DNA of 64,000 nt from Nonlabens sp. Hel1_33_55. Its GTDB lineage: Bacteria; Bacteroidota; Bacteroidia; Flavobacteriales; Flavobacteriaceae. The notes below the pieces were generated by a model. It was not told where the DNA came from. It did not search any database and saw nothing but the letters and a program-made list of their open reading frames with translations. The stretch lies in NCBI RefSeq assembly GCF_900101765.1, contig NZ_LT627735.1:2945501-3009500 (forward strand). The letters run 5' to 3'. Positions 55,242 through 63,400 of the stretch are shown piece by piece. The translations under genes were made by a program, and so were the position numbers. The first letter of the stretch is position 1, and each line of letters opens with the position of its first letter.

Positions 55242-56355
55242 TTCTACCATGCCACTTAATATCCCGCAAGCTGCGCAAGGCAATAGCTACCACTACCACT
55301 GGATATATAAAAAACTGAATAAAAAAGTACTTCGCCCAATCAGATGGCAATAACTGATTGCCTACAACCAAGACTAAAGCATCAGTAAAGAATTTTATAA
55401 CCACAGCGATAATGCCAAGCTTCATGGATATCAAGTCAAACCATACCAAAACTGGAATACATAGAATCAGTAGGTTCATGAGAAGAACATGAGCACCCAT
55501 TAATTTGTTCAACAGGCTTTTGGTATGCCTGCCTTTACGGGACCAGCGAGCTCGCTGCTCAATCATTTCTCTCCAGGAAGTTTTTGTTGGAGTGGTGACG
55601 ATAGCATTTTCATTTTTAAGGTAATGGCATTGAAGAACATCTTCGGCGGCCAGTTTTTCTAAGAGAAATACATCATCTCCACTGGATAAATGTGTGTTCC
55701 CAGCATATCCATCAACCAGTTCAAAGCCCTTTTTTGAAAAAGATAGATTCGCTCCATTGCTCATAAAAGGTTGGCGCATGGCAAATGATCCTGCCGTTAC
55801 AGCTTGTAAAGCCATCATTTCCAATTGCTGGATGGCAGCTATAAAACCAGAGCCAGATAATTGTACCGGTCCAGCTACAAGTAGTGCATCAGCATATTTT
55901 TGATAGTGGTCATCGTATGCTAATAGCCAGTTGCTTGGTAAAATACAATCGGCATCTGTGGTGATGATATGATTGAATTTACAACAGGAAATGGCAGCGG
56001 TGATGCCATCTTTTTTGGCACTGGCGCTATGCTTTGGACGCTCTAAAAGCTGCACCTGAATCAACGGATTCTCATCCTTAAATTTTTGAATAAGTGATTC
56101 ACTACCATCACTGGAATCATCATTTATAAACAGCCACTCACATAAATCCTTGGGATAATTTAAATTCTTGATGGATTGGAGCAGAGCAGGCAATGCAGTC
56201 ATCTCATTACGATAAACAATGACAATAGAGAAACAATGCTGATGGTTTGTTCGCTTTCGCGAAAGCGAATTAGGAACATACTTCAATGCTGGCATCGCTA
56301 ATCCCAACAGGATCAAACAGTATCCAAAAGTGATAAGCAATACCACAAAACTCAT
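55225..56355 (-). CDS. Membrane-bound family 2 glycosyltransferase
   Basis: 376 residues. N-terminal membrane segment, GT-A core with FSIVIVYRNEMTALPALLQS, FINDDSSDGSE, the metal-binding TTDADCILP and the acceptor motif QRARWSRKG (the RW of QxxRW), then two or three C-terminal membrane segments. Transfers sugar to a lipid or polymer. It overlaps the next gene (56352-56355). Confidence 0.88.
   Translation of the reverse strand: MSFVVLLITFGYCLILLGLAMPALKYVPNSLSRKRTNHQHCFSIVIVYRNEMTALPALLQSIKNLNYPKDLCEWLFINDDSSDGSESLIQKFKDENPLIQVQLLERPKHSASAKKDGITAAISCCKFNHIITTDADCILPSNWLLAYDDHYQKYADALLVAGPVQLSGSGFIAAIQQLEMMALQAVTAGSFAMRQPFMSNGANLSFSKKGFELVDGYAGNTHLSSGDDVFLLEKLAAEDVLQCHYLKNENAIVTTPTKTSWREMIEQRARWSRKGRHTKSLLNKLMGAHVLLMNLLILCIPVLVWFDLISMKLGIIAVVIKFFTDALVLVVGNQLLPSDWAKYFFIQFFIYPVVVVAIALRSLRDIKWHGRTIDQP
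56252..56267. repeat. CGCTTTCGCGAAAGCG palindrome, copy 9
   Basis: Perfect 16-bp palindrome near the start of the glycosyltransferase gene, read on the minus strand as SLSRKR, directly after the first membrane segment. Confidence 0.92.
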
Positions 56356-57236
56356 GAAACAACCATTTTTTGCAACCTTGGGAAAGGTATAAGTAGGCTA
56401 CCCAAAACTACAGGTAATACGGTGTTGTTTAACCAAATGACAGCCACGATCGCAGTCATGGTTTCCATGGGAATATCTAATGATGTAGTAAAAAAACTGG
56501 CGACACTCCACTTTATCGCGAGATCAAAAATCTGAATGCTGGGAATGATGCTAACTGCGAGATACATGGTGGTAATCATTGCCAAAACAAGCATTGAACT
56601 TGCAATACTAGAGAATGACAGCAGCAACACCCACGAACTAGAAAACAATATATATCGACCTGCAGAAAACAATAATGTTCTGAATACAGGAAAATTTAGT
56701 ATAAGTCGTTTGAGAAAAAATGGCGCTAAAACAGCAGCTATCAACAAAATCATGCTGCCGCAGATAAGCATCCAAAAAGGTTCACCAGATAGATACCACC
56801 ATCCTAATAGACCAAATATTGTGGTGATTATCATTTGGCTTGCGTTTCCAAAAGCAACTGCCTTAAGAATATTTTTCCGATGCTGTTTTTCAAAGTAGGA
56901 AGCCTTTAAGGCAAACTCGCCAGCACGCAAAGGTGTTAGGAAACTTGCGGCTTGACTGGTAAAGTTTTGGTACAGACTTCTGGAAAAAGATATTCGTTCA
57001 ATTTCTTTAACTAGCACTTGCCATTTTGTGCTTTCTACCATCCAGCTGGAGAGAGAAAACATAGGCAGCAATAACCAAAAATAGAATGGAAGCGAACTAA
57101 AAAAGGATACGGTTTGTTCCCATGAAAAGTCAGCAATGGAAATGTACCAAATGATATAGCCTATTGATAATAAGGCCACGCCTATCTTGCAGGCCTGCCA
57201 TAGTAATTGCTTAGATTTGTGGGAAGCAGCTATCAC
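56352..57236 (-). CDS. YbhN/LPG-synthase-TM-like membrane protein
   Basis: 294 residues with about eight membrane segments. KWQVLVKEIERISFSRSLYQNF and FLTPLRAGEFALKASYF fit the lysylphosphatidylglycerol-synthase-TM/UPF0104 group, which includes flippase-like partners of glycosyltransferases. It starts with GTG at 57236, 18 bases from the divergent ruvC start, and is coupled to the glycosyltransferase. Confidence 0.75.
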   Translation of the reverse strand: MIAASHKSKQLLWQACKIGVALLSIGYIIWYISIADFSWEQTVSFFSSLPFYFWLLLPMFSLSSWMVESTKWQVLVKEIERISFSRSLYQNFTSQAASFLTPLRAGEFALKASYFEKQHRKNILKAVAFGNASQMIITTIFGLLGWWYLSGEPFWMLICGSMILLIAAVLAPFFLKRLILNFPVFRTLLFSAGRYILFSSSWVLLLSFSSIASSMLVLAMITTMYLAVSIIPSIQIFDLAIKWSVASFFTTSLDIPMETMTAIVAVIWLNNTVLPVVLGSLLIPFPRLQKMVVS

Positions 57237-57254
57237 GGCTGGAAATTACAACAA

Positions 57255-57809
57255 TTGGCAAAAGAACGTATCATTCTAGGCATTGATCCAGGAACCGCAA
57301 TTATGGGATTTGGAATTATTAAAGTGACTGGAAAAACCATGTCCTTTATCCAGATGAATGAGCTGGATTTACGCAAGGTTACGGATCCGTACATCAAACT
57401 GCGCAAGATTTTTGAACGAACTTTAGAGTTGATCGACACACATCATCCTGATGAAATTGCGCTGGAAGCACCCTTTTTTGGAAAGAATGTTCAATCCATG
57501 CTCAAATTGGGACGTGCCCAAGGCGTCGCCATGGCTGCTGGACTTTCCAGAGATATTCCAGTAACAGAATATGCGCCGCGTCGCATCAAACAATCCATTA
57601 CAGGAAAAGGAACCGCTAGTAAGGAACAGGTTGCTATGATGCTTAAAAGCACACTTAATTTGAAAGAACTACCCAAGAATCTAGACATGACAGATGGCCT
57701 TGCAGCAGCAGTGTGTCATTTCTATTCCAGTGGTAGGGTTGAGGTAGGCAAAAGTTATTCAGGCTGGGCTGCGTTTGTCAAGCAAAATGAAAAGCGTGTT
57801 AAAAAGTAG
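57255..57809 (+). CDS. ruvC: Crossover junction endodeoxyribonuclease RuvC
   Basis: 185 residues from TTG at 57255 (MAKERIILGIDPGT), which matches the family start; a TTG 16 codons upstream would run into the divergent gene. Catalytic acids: D11 in GIDPGTAIMGFG, E in ALEAPFFGKN, and the pair in DMTDGLAAAVCHF. It cuts Holliday junctions with RuvAB, which are not in the window. Confidence 0.96.
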   Translation: MAKERIILGIDPGTAIMGFGIIKVTGKTMSFIQMNELDLRKVTDPYIKLRKIFERTLELIDTHHPDEIALEAPFFGKNVQSMLKLGRAQGVAMAAGLSRDIPVTEYAPRRIKQSITGKGTASKEQVAMMLKSTLNLKELPKNLDMTDGLAAAVCHFYSSGRVEVGKSYSGWAAFVKQNEKRVKK

Positions 57810-57887
57810 TCCAGCGAGCTTTCAATCTTTAGTTTTATAAAAATTGTCAATTAGCTATTAGCGCTACAACGAAATAACCCATATTCC

Positions 57888-58487
57888 ATGACCAACTGCC
57901 TTATCATATTTACACGCAACCCAGAACTGGGAAAAGGAAAACGACGACTAGCCGCAACTCTAGGCGACGAAAAAGCGCTGGAGATCTATAAATTCTTACT
58001 GGAACATACCCGGGCGATCACAAAGAATATCTATGGCGTTAAACAAGTCTGGTACAGTGAGCGAGTGCATCAAGATGACGATTGGGATAATCTTGCTTAT
58101 GAGAAATACCAACAAAAAGGTGAAGATCTAGGAGCAAGGATGAGGTTTGCTTTTGAACAGGCACTAGAGAAACATGAAAGCGTGATCATTATAGGATCTG
58201 ATATGTATGACTTGAGTGCTTTGGAAATTGATGATGCTTTCAAAAAGCTCAATGAAAATGATGCGATTATAGGTCCTGCGACTGATGGTGGTTATTATCT
58301 TTTGGGTTTCAAGAATAAAATCCCACAAGGAATTTTTGAGAATAAAGAATGGGGAACCTCTACAGTCCTAGAGGAAACACTTAAAGATTTAAGAGGTCTG
58401 GATTACGTCACGCTAGAAGAACGTAACGATGTTGATACAGAAGAGGATATCAAAGATCATCCTGATTTTCAAATACTATTAAATTAA
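57888..58487 (+). CDS. TIGR04282 (DUF2064) glycosyltransferase-like protein
   Basis: 199 residues. LIIFTRNPELGKGKRRLAAT, GEDLGARMRFAFEQAL, IIGSDMYDL and IGPATDGGYYLLGF are the signature of TIGR04282, the arsenosugar-biosynthesis-type transferase family with a GT-A/nucleotidyltransferase fold. It lies four bases before the nucleoside phosphorylase gene, as in arsenosugar-type clusters. Confidence 0.9.
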   Translation: MTNCLIIFTRNPELGKGKRRLAATLGDEKALEIYKFLLEHTRAITKNIYGVKQVWYSERVHQDDDWDNLAYEKYQQKGEDLGARMRFAFEQALEKHESVIIIGSDMYDLSALEIDDAFKKLNENDAIIGPATDGGYYLLGFKNKIPQGIFENKEWGTSTVLEETLKDLRGLDYVTLEERNDVDTEEDIKDHPDFQILLN

Positions 58488-58491
58488 AATT

Positions 58492-59310
58492 ATGCTAAGC
58501 AGAAAATTACTGAACAACTCTATAGATTACCTTAAACAACAAGGTTTTGAAAACCCTGAAGTAGGTATTGTATTGGGAACTGGTTTAGGCCAATTGGTGG
58601 ATCAGATCGAGAACCAAAAAGTAGCTCACTACAACAATATACCATCCTTTCCACTCGCGACTGTTGAGTTTCATACGGGTAAATTGATCTATGGAGATCT
58701 AGGTGGTAAAAAAGTGGTGGTCATGCAAGGTCGATTCCACCTGTATGAAGGTTATGATTTTATGGACATCACTTACCCTATACGTGTTATGCATGGTTTG
58801 GGAATAAACAATCTTTTGGTGTCAAATGCTGCTGGAGCGGTCAACCTAGAGATGAAAAAAGGGGAACTCATGTTGCTTGACGATCATATTAATTTGCAAG
58901 GTGGCAGCCCGCTGGCGTTGAAAAACATTGGTGAATTCGGTGATCGTTTTACAGACATGAGTGCTCCATACGATGCCACTATGAATGCTACTTTGAAGAA
59001 GTTGGCTAAGGAAAATGATATAAAACTTCATGAAGGCGTGTATGCTAGTGTTGTTGGACCGCAACTGGAAACCCGCGCAGAATATCGCATGCTCAAAATA
59101 TTGGGTGCAGACGCTGTAGGTATGAGTACCGTTCCAGAAATCATCGTTGCAAACCATTTGAAACTTCCCGTGATTGCGGTAAGCGTTCTTACGGACGAGT
59201 GCGATCCTGATAACTTGCAACCTATAAGCGTTCCAGAGATCATCGAGATTGCTGGAAAAGCAGAGCCAAAACTGGTGCAATTATTCAAGAAACTGATCGA
59301 GACGCTGTAG
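58492..59310 (+). CDS. punA: Purine-nucleoside phosphorylase
   Basis: 272 residues, trimeric PNP type. GIVLGTGLGQLVDQI (phosphate loop), MQGRFHLYEGYDFMDITYPI, LLVSNAAGAVN, ETRAEYRMLKILGADAVGMS (the purine/ribose site) and LTDECDP are all present. Splits purine nucleosides to base and ribose 1-phosphate. In this cluster it may also free adenine from an adenosyl-arsenical, but this is inference. Confidence 0.95.
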   Translation: MLSRKLLNNSIDYLKQQGFENPEVGIVLGTGLGQLVDQIENQKVAHYNNIPSFPLATVEFHTGKLIYGDLGGKKVVVMQGRFHLYEGYDFMDITYPIRVMHGLGINNLLVSNAAGAVNLEMKKGELMLLDDHINLQGGSPLALKNIGEFGDRFTDMSAPYDATMNATLKKLAKENDIKLHEGVYASVVGPQLETRAEYRMLKILGADAVGMSTVPEIIVANHLKLPVIAVSVLTDECDPDNLQPISVPEIIEIAGKAEPKLVQLFKKLIETL

Positions 59311-59390
59311 TGTTATTCTGTTGTTAAGCCATGCAGTATTGCCTGTCGATACCGCTACTTTTATGTGAAATTTGAAAGTGGTAATGATTC

Positions 59391-59406
59391 CGCTTTCGCG
59401 AAAGCG
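59391..59406. repeat. CGCTTTCGCGAAAGCG palindrome, copy 10
   Basis: Perfect 16-bp palindrome directly upstream of the DUF547 start codon (9 bases away), in the space after punA. Confidence 0.92.
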
Positions 59407-59415
59407 AACTACACT

Positions 59416-60192
59416 ATGAAAAAGATTGCATATTTATTAGCCGTATTATTAATCGCAGCATCCTGCGTGAGTTCTGGTGGATTACACTACGACTCGTTGC
59501 AAAATGGCGAAAAAATAGAAACTTCCAGAGCCCAGTTGGATCACTCCAATTATGATGCGTTGCTCAAGAAATACGTAAACGAGGCAGGTTTTGTTGATTA
59601 TAAAGGACTGGCTACAGAGCAGGCAAAACTTAAATCATACCTGACTTATTTGAGTACTAATCCGCCACGAAAGGATTGGGAGACTGGTGAGCAGTTTGCC
59701 TATTATATCAATTTATACAATGCTTCAACATTAGATTTGATTATTGACAATGACATGCCAGGAAGCATTCAGGATATCAAAGGGCCTTTTGGTCAGGTTT
59801 GGATCAAGAAATTTATTAATGTTAATGGAGATGAATACTCGCTAGCAGATATTGAGAAGAGCGTTCTTCAAAAAATGGGAGATCCTAGAATACACTTTGC
59901 TATTAATTGCGCCAGTTATTCATGTCCTAAACTATTGAGAACAGCTTATACCGGTAAAAATGTTGATGAACTTATGGAGCGTGCAGCGACTGAATTTGTG
60001 AATTCTGACAAAAATGATTTGAGTGAATCCAGCAATCCCAAATTGAGCAGCATCTTTAAATTCTATACCAGTGATTTTACATCTAATGGTATGACGCTAG
60101 TAGAATATGTGAATCAGTATGCAAACAATAAAATTGATGCTGGAGCAAACGTTACTTACAAGGATTATGACTGGTCCCTTAATAAACAGTAG
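59416..60192 (+). CDS. DUF547 lipoprotein
   Basis: 258 residues from ATG at 59416, where the signal MKKIAYLLAVLLIAASCVS gives a proper lipobox. DUF547 blocks: YDALLKKYVNEAGFVDYKGL, FAYYINLYNASTLDLII, the INCASYSCPKLL motif and an YASDF-like KFYTSDF. The family has a papain-like fold with a probable Cys (INCAS) and appears in arsenosugar-type clusters. Function unknown. Confidence 0.85.
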   Translation: MKKIAYLLAVLLIAASCVSSGGLHYDSLQNGEKIETSRAQLDHSNYDALLKKYVNEAGFVDYKGLATEQAKLKSYLTYLSTNPPRKDWETGEQFAYYINLYNASTLDLIIDNDMPGSIQDIKGPFGQVWIKKFINVNGDEYSLADIEKSVLQKMGDPRIHFAINCASYSCPKLLRTAYTGKNVDELMERAATEFVNSDKNDLSESSNPKLSSIFKFYTSDFTSNGMTLVEYVNQYANNKIDAGANVTYKDYDWSLNKQ

Positions 60193-60237
60193 AAAATATT
60201 AAAACTATACTGAACTGCTCATCGTATATTTAACCCT

Positions 60238-60975
60238 ATGATGAGCATTATTATTCCTGTGTTAAACGAACAGCACGGGATTTTTAATTTGTTGGAACTA
60301 CTCAATGATCGTGCTAATGATCCCAATGCGCTGGAATTCATCGTTGTGGATGGTGGTAGTATCGATAATACCATCAAAGAAGTCAACAGATTCTCAAAGA
60401 AATTCCCAGAACTTGATGTCAAGGCAGTAGAGTCTGAAAAAGGTCGTGGTGTGCAATTGCACAACGGTGCACTAGCTGCATCGCATGATCTGTTCTATTT
60501 CCTTCATGCAGATTCTCATCCACCTAAGGGTTTTGATTCTCATATTTATAAAGCAGTGGCTTCTGGTGAACCTGCTGGATGTTTCCGCATGCGATTTAGG
60601 AGCTGGCACTGGTGGTTGATTATCATAGGTTGGTTCTCCAGATTTAGCTGGAAGGCTAGTCGTGGCGGTGATCAAAGCCAATACATCACCCGAGAGTTAT
60701 ATCATCTAATAGGTGGTTATGATACCACAGTTCCTATTTATGAGGATTATTTGTTGATCAACAAATTATATGAAATCGATACCTATCATGTGATCCAGAA
60801 ATGGCTCACTACAAGCGCGAGGCGCTATGAAGAAGTAGGTGTTTATAAACTACAGTGGTTCTACATCACCATCTATTGGAAAAAGCGTCACGGTGCCAGT
60901 ATCGACGAGATCTATGAGTACTATCTCAAATGGTGTGGTGTGCCACAGGAGTCTGTGGAGCGCGTCACCAAATAA
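60238..60975 (+). CDS. TIGR04283 family 2 glycosyltransferase
   Basis: 245 residues. GT2 start MMSIIIPVLNEQHGI, VVDGGSIDNTI, KGRGVQLHNGAL, FLHADSHPP (metal-binding DxD-like HAD) and RGGDQSQYITRELY are the TIGR04283 pattern, paired with TIGR04282 in arsenosugar-type clusters. No membrane segment except perhaps RSWHWWLIIIGWFSRF. Last gene of the plus-strand cluster. Confidence 0.9.
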   Translation: MMSIIIPVLNEQHGIFNLLELLNDRANDPNALEFIVVDGGSIDNTIKEVNRFSKKFPELDVKAVESEKGRGVQLHNGALAASHDLFYFLHADSHPPKGFDSHIYKAVASGEPAGCFRMRFRSWHWWLIIIGWFSRFSWKASRGGDQSQYITRELYHLIGGYDTTVPIYEDYLLINKLYEIDTYHVIQKWLTTSARRYEEVGVYKLQWFYITIYWKKRHGASIDEIYEYYLKWCGVPQESVERVTK

Positions 60976-60977
60976 GA

Positions 60978-61628
60978 TTATTTTTCACCAGTCCACTCTG
61001 CATAGAACTGTACTAGAAATCGTTCCATAAACTCGTGTCTCTCTTGAGCGAGTTGCTTGCCAGTTTCTGTATTCATTCGATCTTTGAGAAGCAAAAGCTT
61101 TTCGTAAAAGTGATTTATAGTAGGTGAATTACTTTTCTTATAAGTATCCACGTCCATATTCAAATCAGGTTGGATCGCTGGATCGTAAATAGGCCTATTC
61201 TTAAAACCGCCATAATTGAAAGTACGAGCAATACCTATGGCGCCTAGTGCGTCCAATCTATCCGCATCCTGAACAATGTCAAGTTCCAGACTTTTGAACT
61301 TCTGATTCACATTACCACCTTTGAAGGATATGTTTTCAATGATTTTGACCACATGATTGATGATGTCAGAATCTACATTTTCGCTAGCCAAAAATTCTCT
61401 TGCCACTCTGGGACCAACGGTTTCATCACCATCGTGGAATTTGGAATCAGCTATATCGTGGAGTAGTGCGCCTAGTTCTACGACCAATAGATCAGCACCT
61501 TCTTCTTTACTGGCGATGAGTTTTGAGTTCTTCCATACACGCTCGATATGAAACCAATCGTGGCCGCCTTCAGCATTTTTGAGCTGTTGTTTTACAAATG
61601 TGATGGTAGTTGAGATGATGGGTTGCAT
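60978..61628 (-). CDS. HD-domain phosphohydrolase (YedJ-like)
   Basis: 216 residues. H-HD-D arrangement: DWFHIERVWK, GALLHDIADSKFHDGDE and VQDADRLDALGAIGIARTF. Metal-dependent phosphohydrolase of the small YedJ type, substrate unknown. Ends three bases after the converging TIGR04283 gene stop. Confidence 0.9.
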   Translation of the reverse strand: MQPIISTTITFVKQQLKNAEGGHDWFHIERVWKNSKLIASKEEGADLLVVELGALLHDIADSKFHDGDETVGPRVAREFLASENVDSDIINHVVKIIENISFKGGNVNQKFKSLELDIVQDADRLDALGAIGIARTFNYGGFKNRPIYDPAIQPDLNMDVDTYKKSNSPTINHFYEKLLLLKDRMNTETGKQLAQERHEFMERFLVQFYAEWTGEK

Positions 61629-61634
61629 AAAATT

Positions 61635-63284
61635 TTATTTTTTAACAGCTTCCATCTTCACGTAATAATCAATATCAACAGCTATATCGGCGTCTTTGCC
61701 ATAAAGGTCTAAGGCTTGAAAATTTGTGGTGGGATTAATGCGTTGGTTTTCACCGTCTACTTCAATCTCCACAGGCATGTCAAAACCGTCTACTACATTG
61801 TTCCATCGATACGCGATACCGGTATCTGTTGCTTTGACCTCTAATATGGGAATACGAACATCCCGCAAATACTGATCAAAGATCTTGCTTAAATCCATCC
61901 CGCTCTCTTGCGATAAGAAGTTTTCAATCTGATCAGTGGTTACAGTTTGATGATAAAACTCTTTGTTGAGTCCGCGTAGAATCTGACGCCATTTCTCGTC
62001 GTCGTTCACTAGTTGGCGTATGGTGTGCAACATATTAGCGCCTTTATAATACATATCGCCGCTGCCTTCGCTATTCACGTTGTATGTGCCAATGATTGGA
62101 GCTCTATTTGCAATACTATTGCGTGTGCCTATCACGTATTCTGCGCTTGCTTCTTTGCCATAGTAATAGTCCAAAAACAAGTTTTCAGAATATGCGGTGA
62201 AGCTCTCGTGAATCCACATGTCTGCAATATCCTTGTTGGTGATGTTATTAGCAAACCATTCGTGTCCTGCTTCGTGAATGATGATAAAGTCAAATTTCAT
62301 TCCCCAACCGGTACCCGATAAATCACGACCTAAATAACCGTTTTCAAAGTTGTTCCCATAGGTTACTGAGCTCTGGTGCTCCATTCCCAAATAAGGAACT
62401 TCAACCAATTTAAAACTGTCTTCATAAAATGGATAAGGTCCAAACCAATGCTCAAACGCTTCCATCATTCTGGGCGCATCCTTGAATTGTTTTTTGGCTT
62501 TTTCTAGATTGTAGGAGAGCACATAATAATCCATATCGAGATCGCCTTTCTCACCTTTATAAACTTCAGAGAAATTGACGTAGTCGCCTATGTTGATGTT
62601 AACGCCGTAATTATTGATCGGGTTCTCCACTTGCCAAACGTATGTTGTTGTTCCATCAAGCAATGGTACGATTCCTTTCAATCTACCATTTGATACATTC
62701 ATCAATTTATTAGGAACGTTTACCGCGATGCGCATACTATCCACTTCCTGATACATGTGATCCTTATTGGGCCACCAGACACTGGCGCCTAATCCTTGGT
62801 TGGATGTTGCTATAAAATGATTACCGTTCTTATCCTTTTTCCAAGAAAAACCACCATCCCAAGGAGCATTGCGAGCTTCTCTAGGCGTTCCTTCATAAAA
62901 GATCTCAACGCTATTGATAGAGTCTTTAATTTGCTCATCCACTAGTTGGACAAAATGCGCGTTGCCGTCATGCTCTACATCTAGTTCTTTGCCATTTTGA
63001 ACGGCTTTCAAAATTGTCATTGGCTCTTGAAGATCCACTTGCAATGTCTGATAAGGTTCCAAAACTTGATAGTGAATAATATTAGATCCAGAGATAAATT
63101 TTTCATCTGGTTCCACTTTTACTTCTAAATCGTAATACGTAATATCCCACCAAGCTCGTTCTGGTGTAATAGAGCCGCGTAAGGTATCTTGGTGTGTAAA
63201 ATTGTTTTTATTGGAAAGCACCTGAGCATTCAAGCCACTTGCAGCAAAAAATATACAGATGATTAATATGTAAAATGTTTTCAT
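61635..63284 (-). CDS. M1 family zinc metallopeptidase
   Basis: 549 residues from ATG at 63284, with signal peptide MKTFYILIICIFFAASGLNAQ. Zinc site H337-E338-x-x-H341 (HEAGHEWFANN) with E360 (WIHESF) 19 residues after H341. GMEHQSSVTYG takes the place of GAMEN. Exopeptidase acting outside the cytoplasm on peptides. It shares direction with the HD gene, six bases apart. Confidence 0.93.
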   Translation of the reverse strand: MKTFYILIICIFFAASGLNAQVLSNKNNFTHQDTLRGSITPERAWWDITYYDLEVKVEPDEKFISGSNIIHYQVLEPYQTLQVDLQEPMTILKAVQNGKELDVEHDGNAHFVQLVDEQIKDSINSVEIFYEGTPREARNAPWDGGFSWKKDKNGNHFIATSNQGLGASVWWPNKDHMYQEVDSMRIAVNVPNKLMNVSNGRLKGIVPLLDGTTTYVWQVENPINNYGVNINIGDYVNFSEVYKGEKGDLDMDYYVLSYNLEKAKKQFKDAPRMMEAFEHWFGPYPFYEDSFKLVEVPYLGMEHQSSVTYGNNFENGYLGRDLSGTGWGMKFDFIIIHEAGHEWFANNITNKDIADMWIHESFTAYSENLFLDYYYGKEASAEYVIGTRNSIANRAPIIGTYNVNSEGSGDMYYKGANMLHTIRQLVNDDEKWRQILRGLNKEFYHQTVTTDQIENFLSQESGMDLSKIFDQYLRDVRIPILEVKATDTGIAYRWNNVVDGFDMPVEIEVDGENQRINPTTNFQALDLYGKDADIAVDIDYYVKMEAVKK

Positions 63285-63400
63285 TTTCAGATTTATCTTT
63301 TTCAAAAGCTACTATGGATTTGATGAACAATATATTAGAATTTGATATTTAAAGAAGTGCTCGAATACGATCAAACAAACATCTTCAATAGATCCTAACC

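Noticed and set aside
57207..57254. Longer start for ruvC
   Set aside because: It would overlap the divergent membrane protein gene; the family begins at MAKERIILGID.
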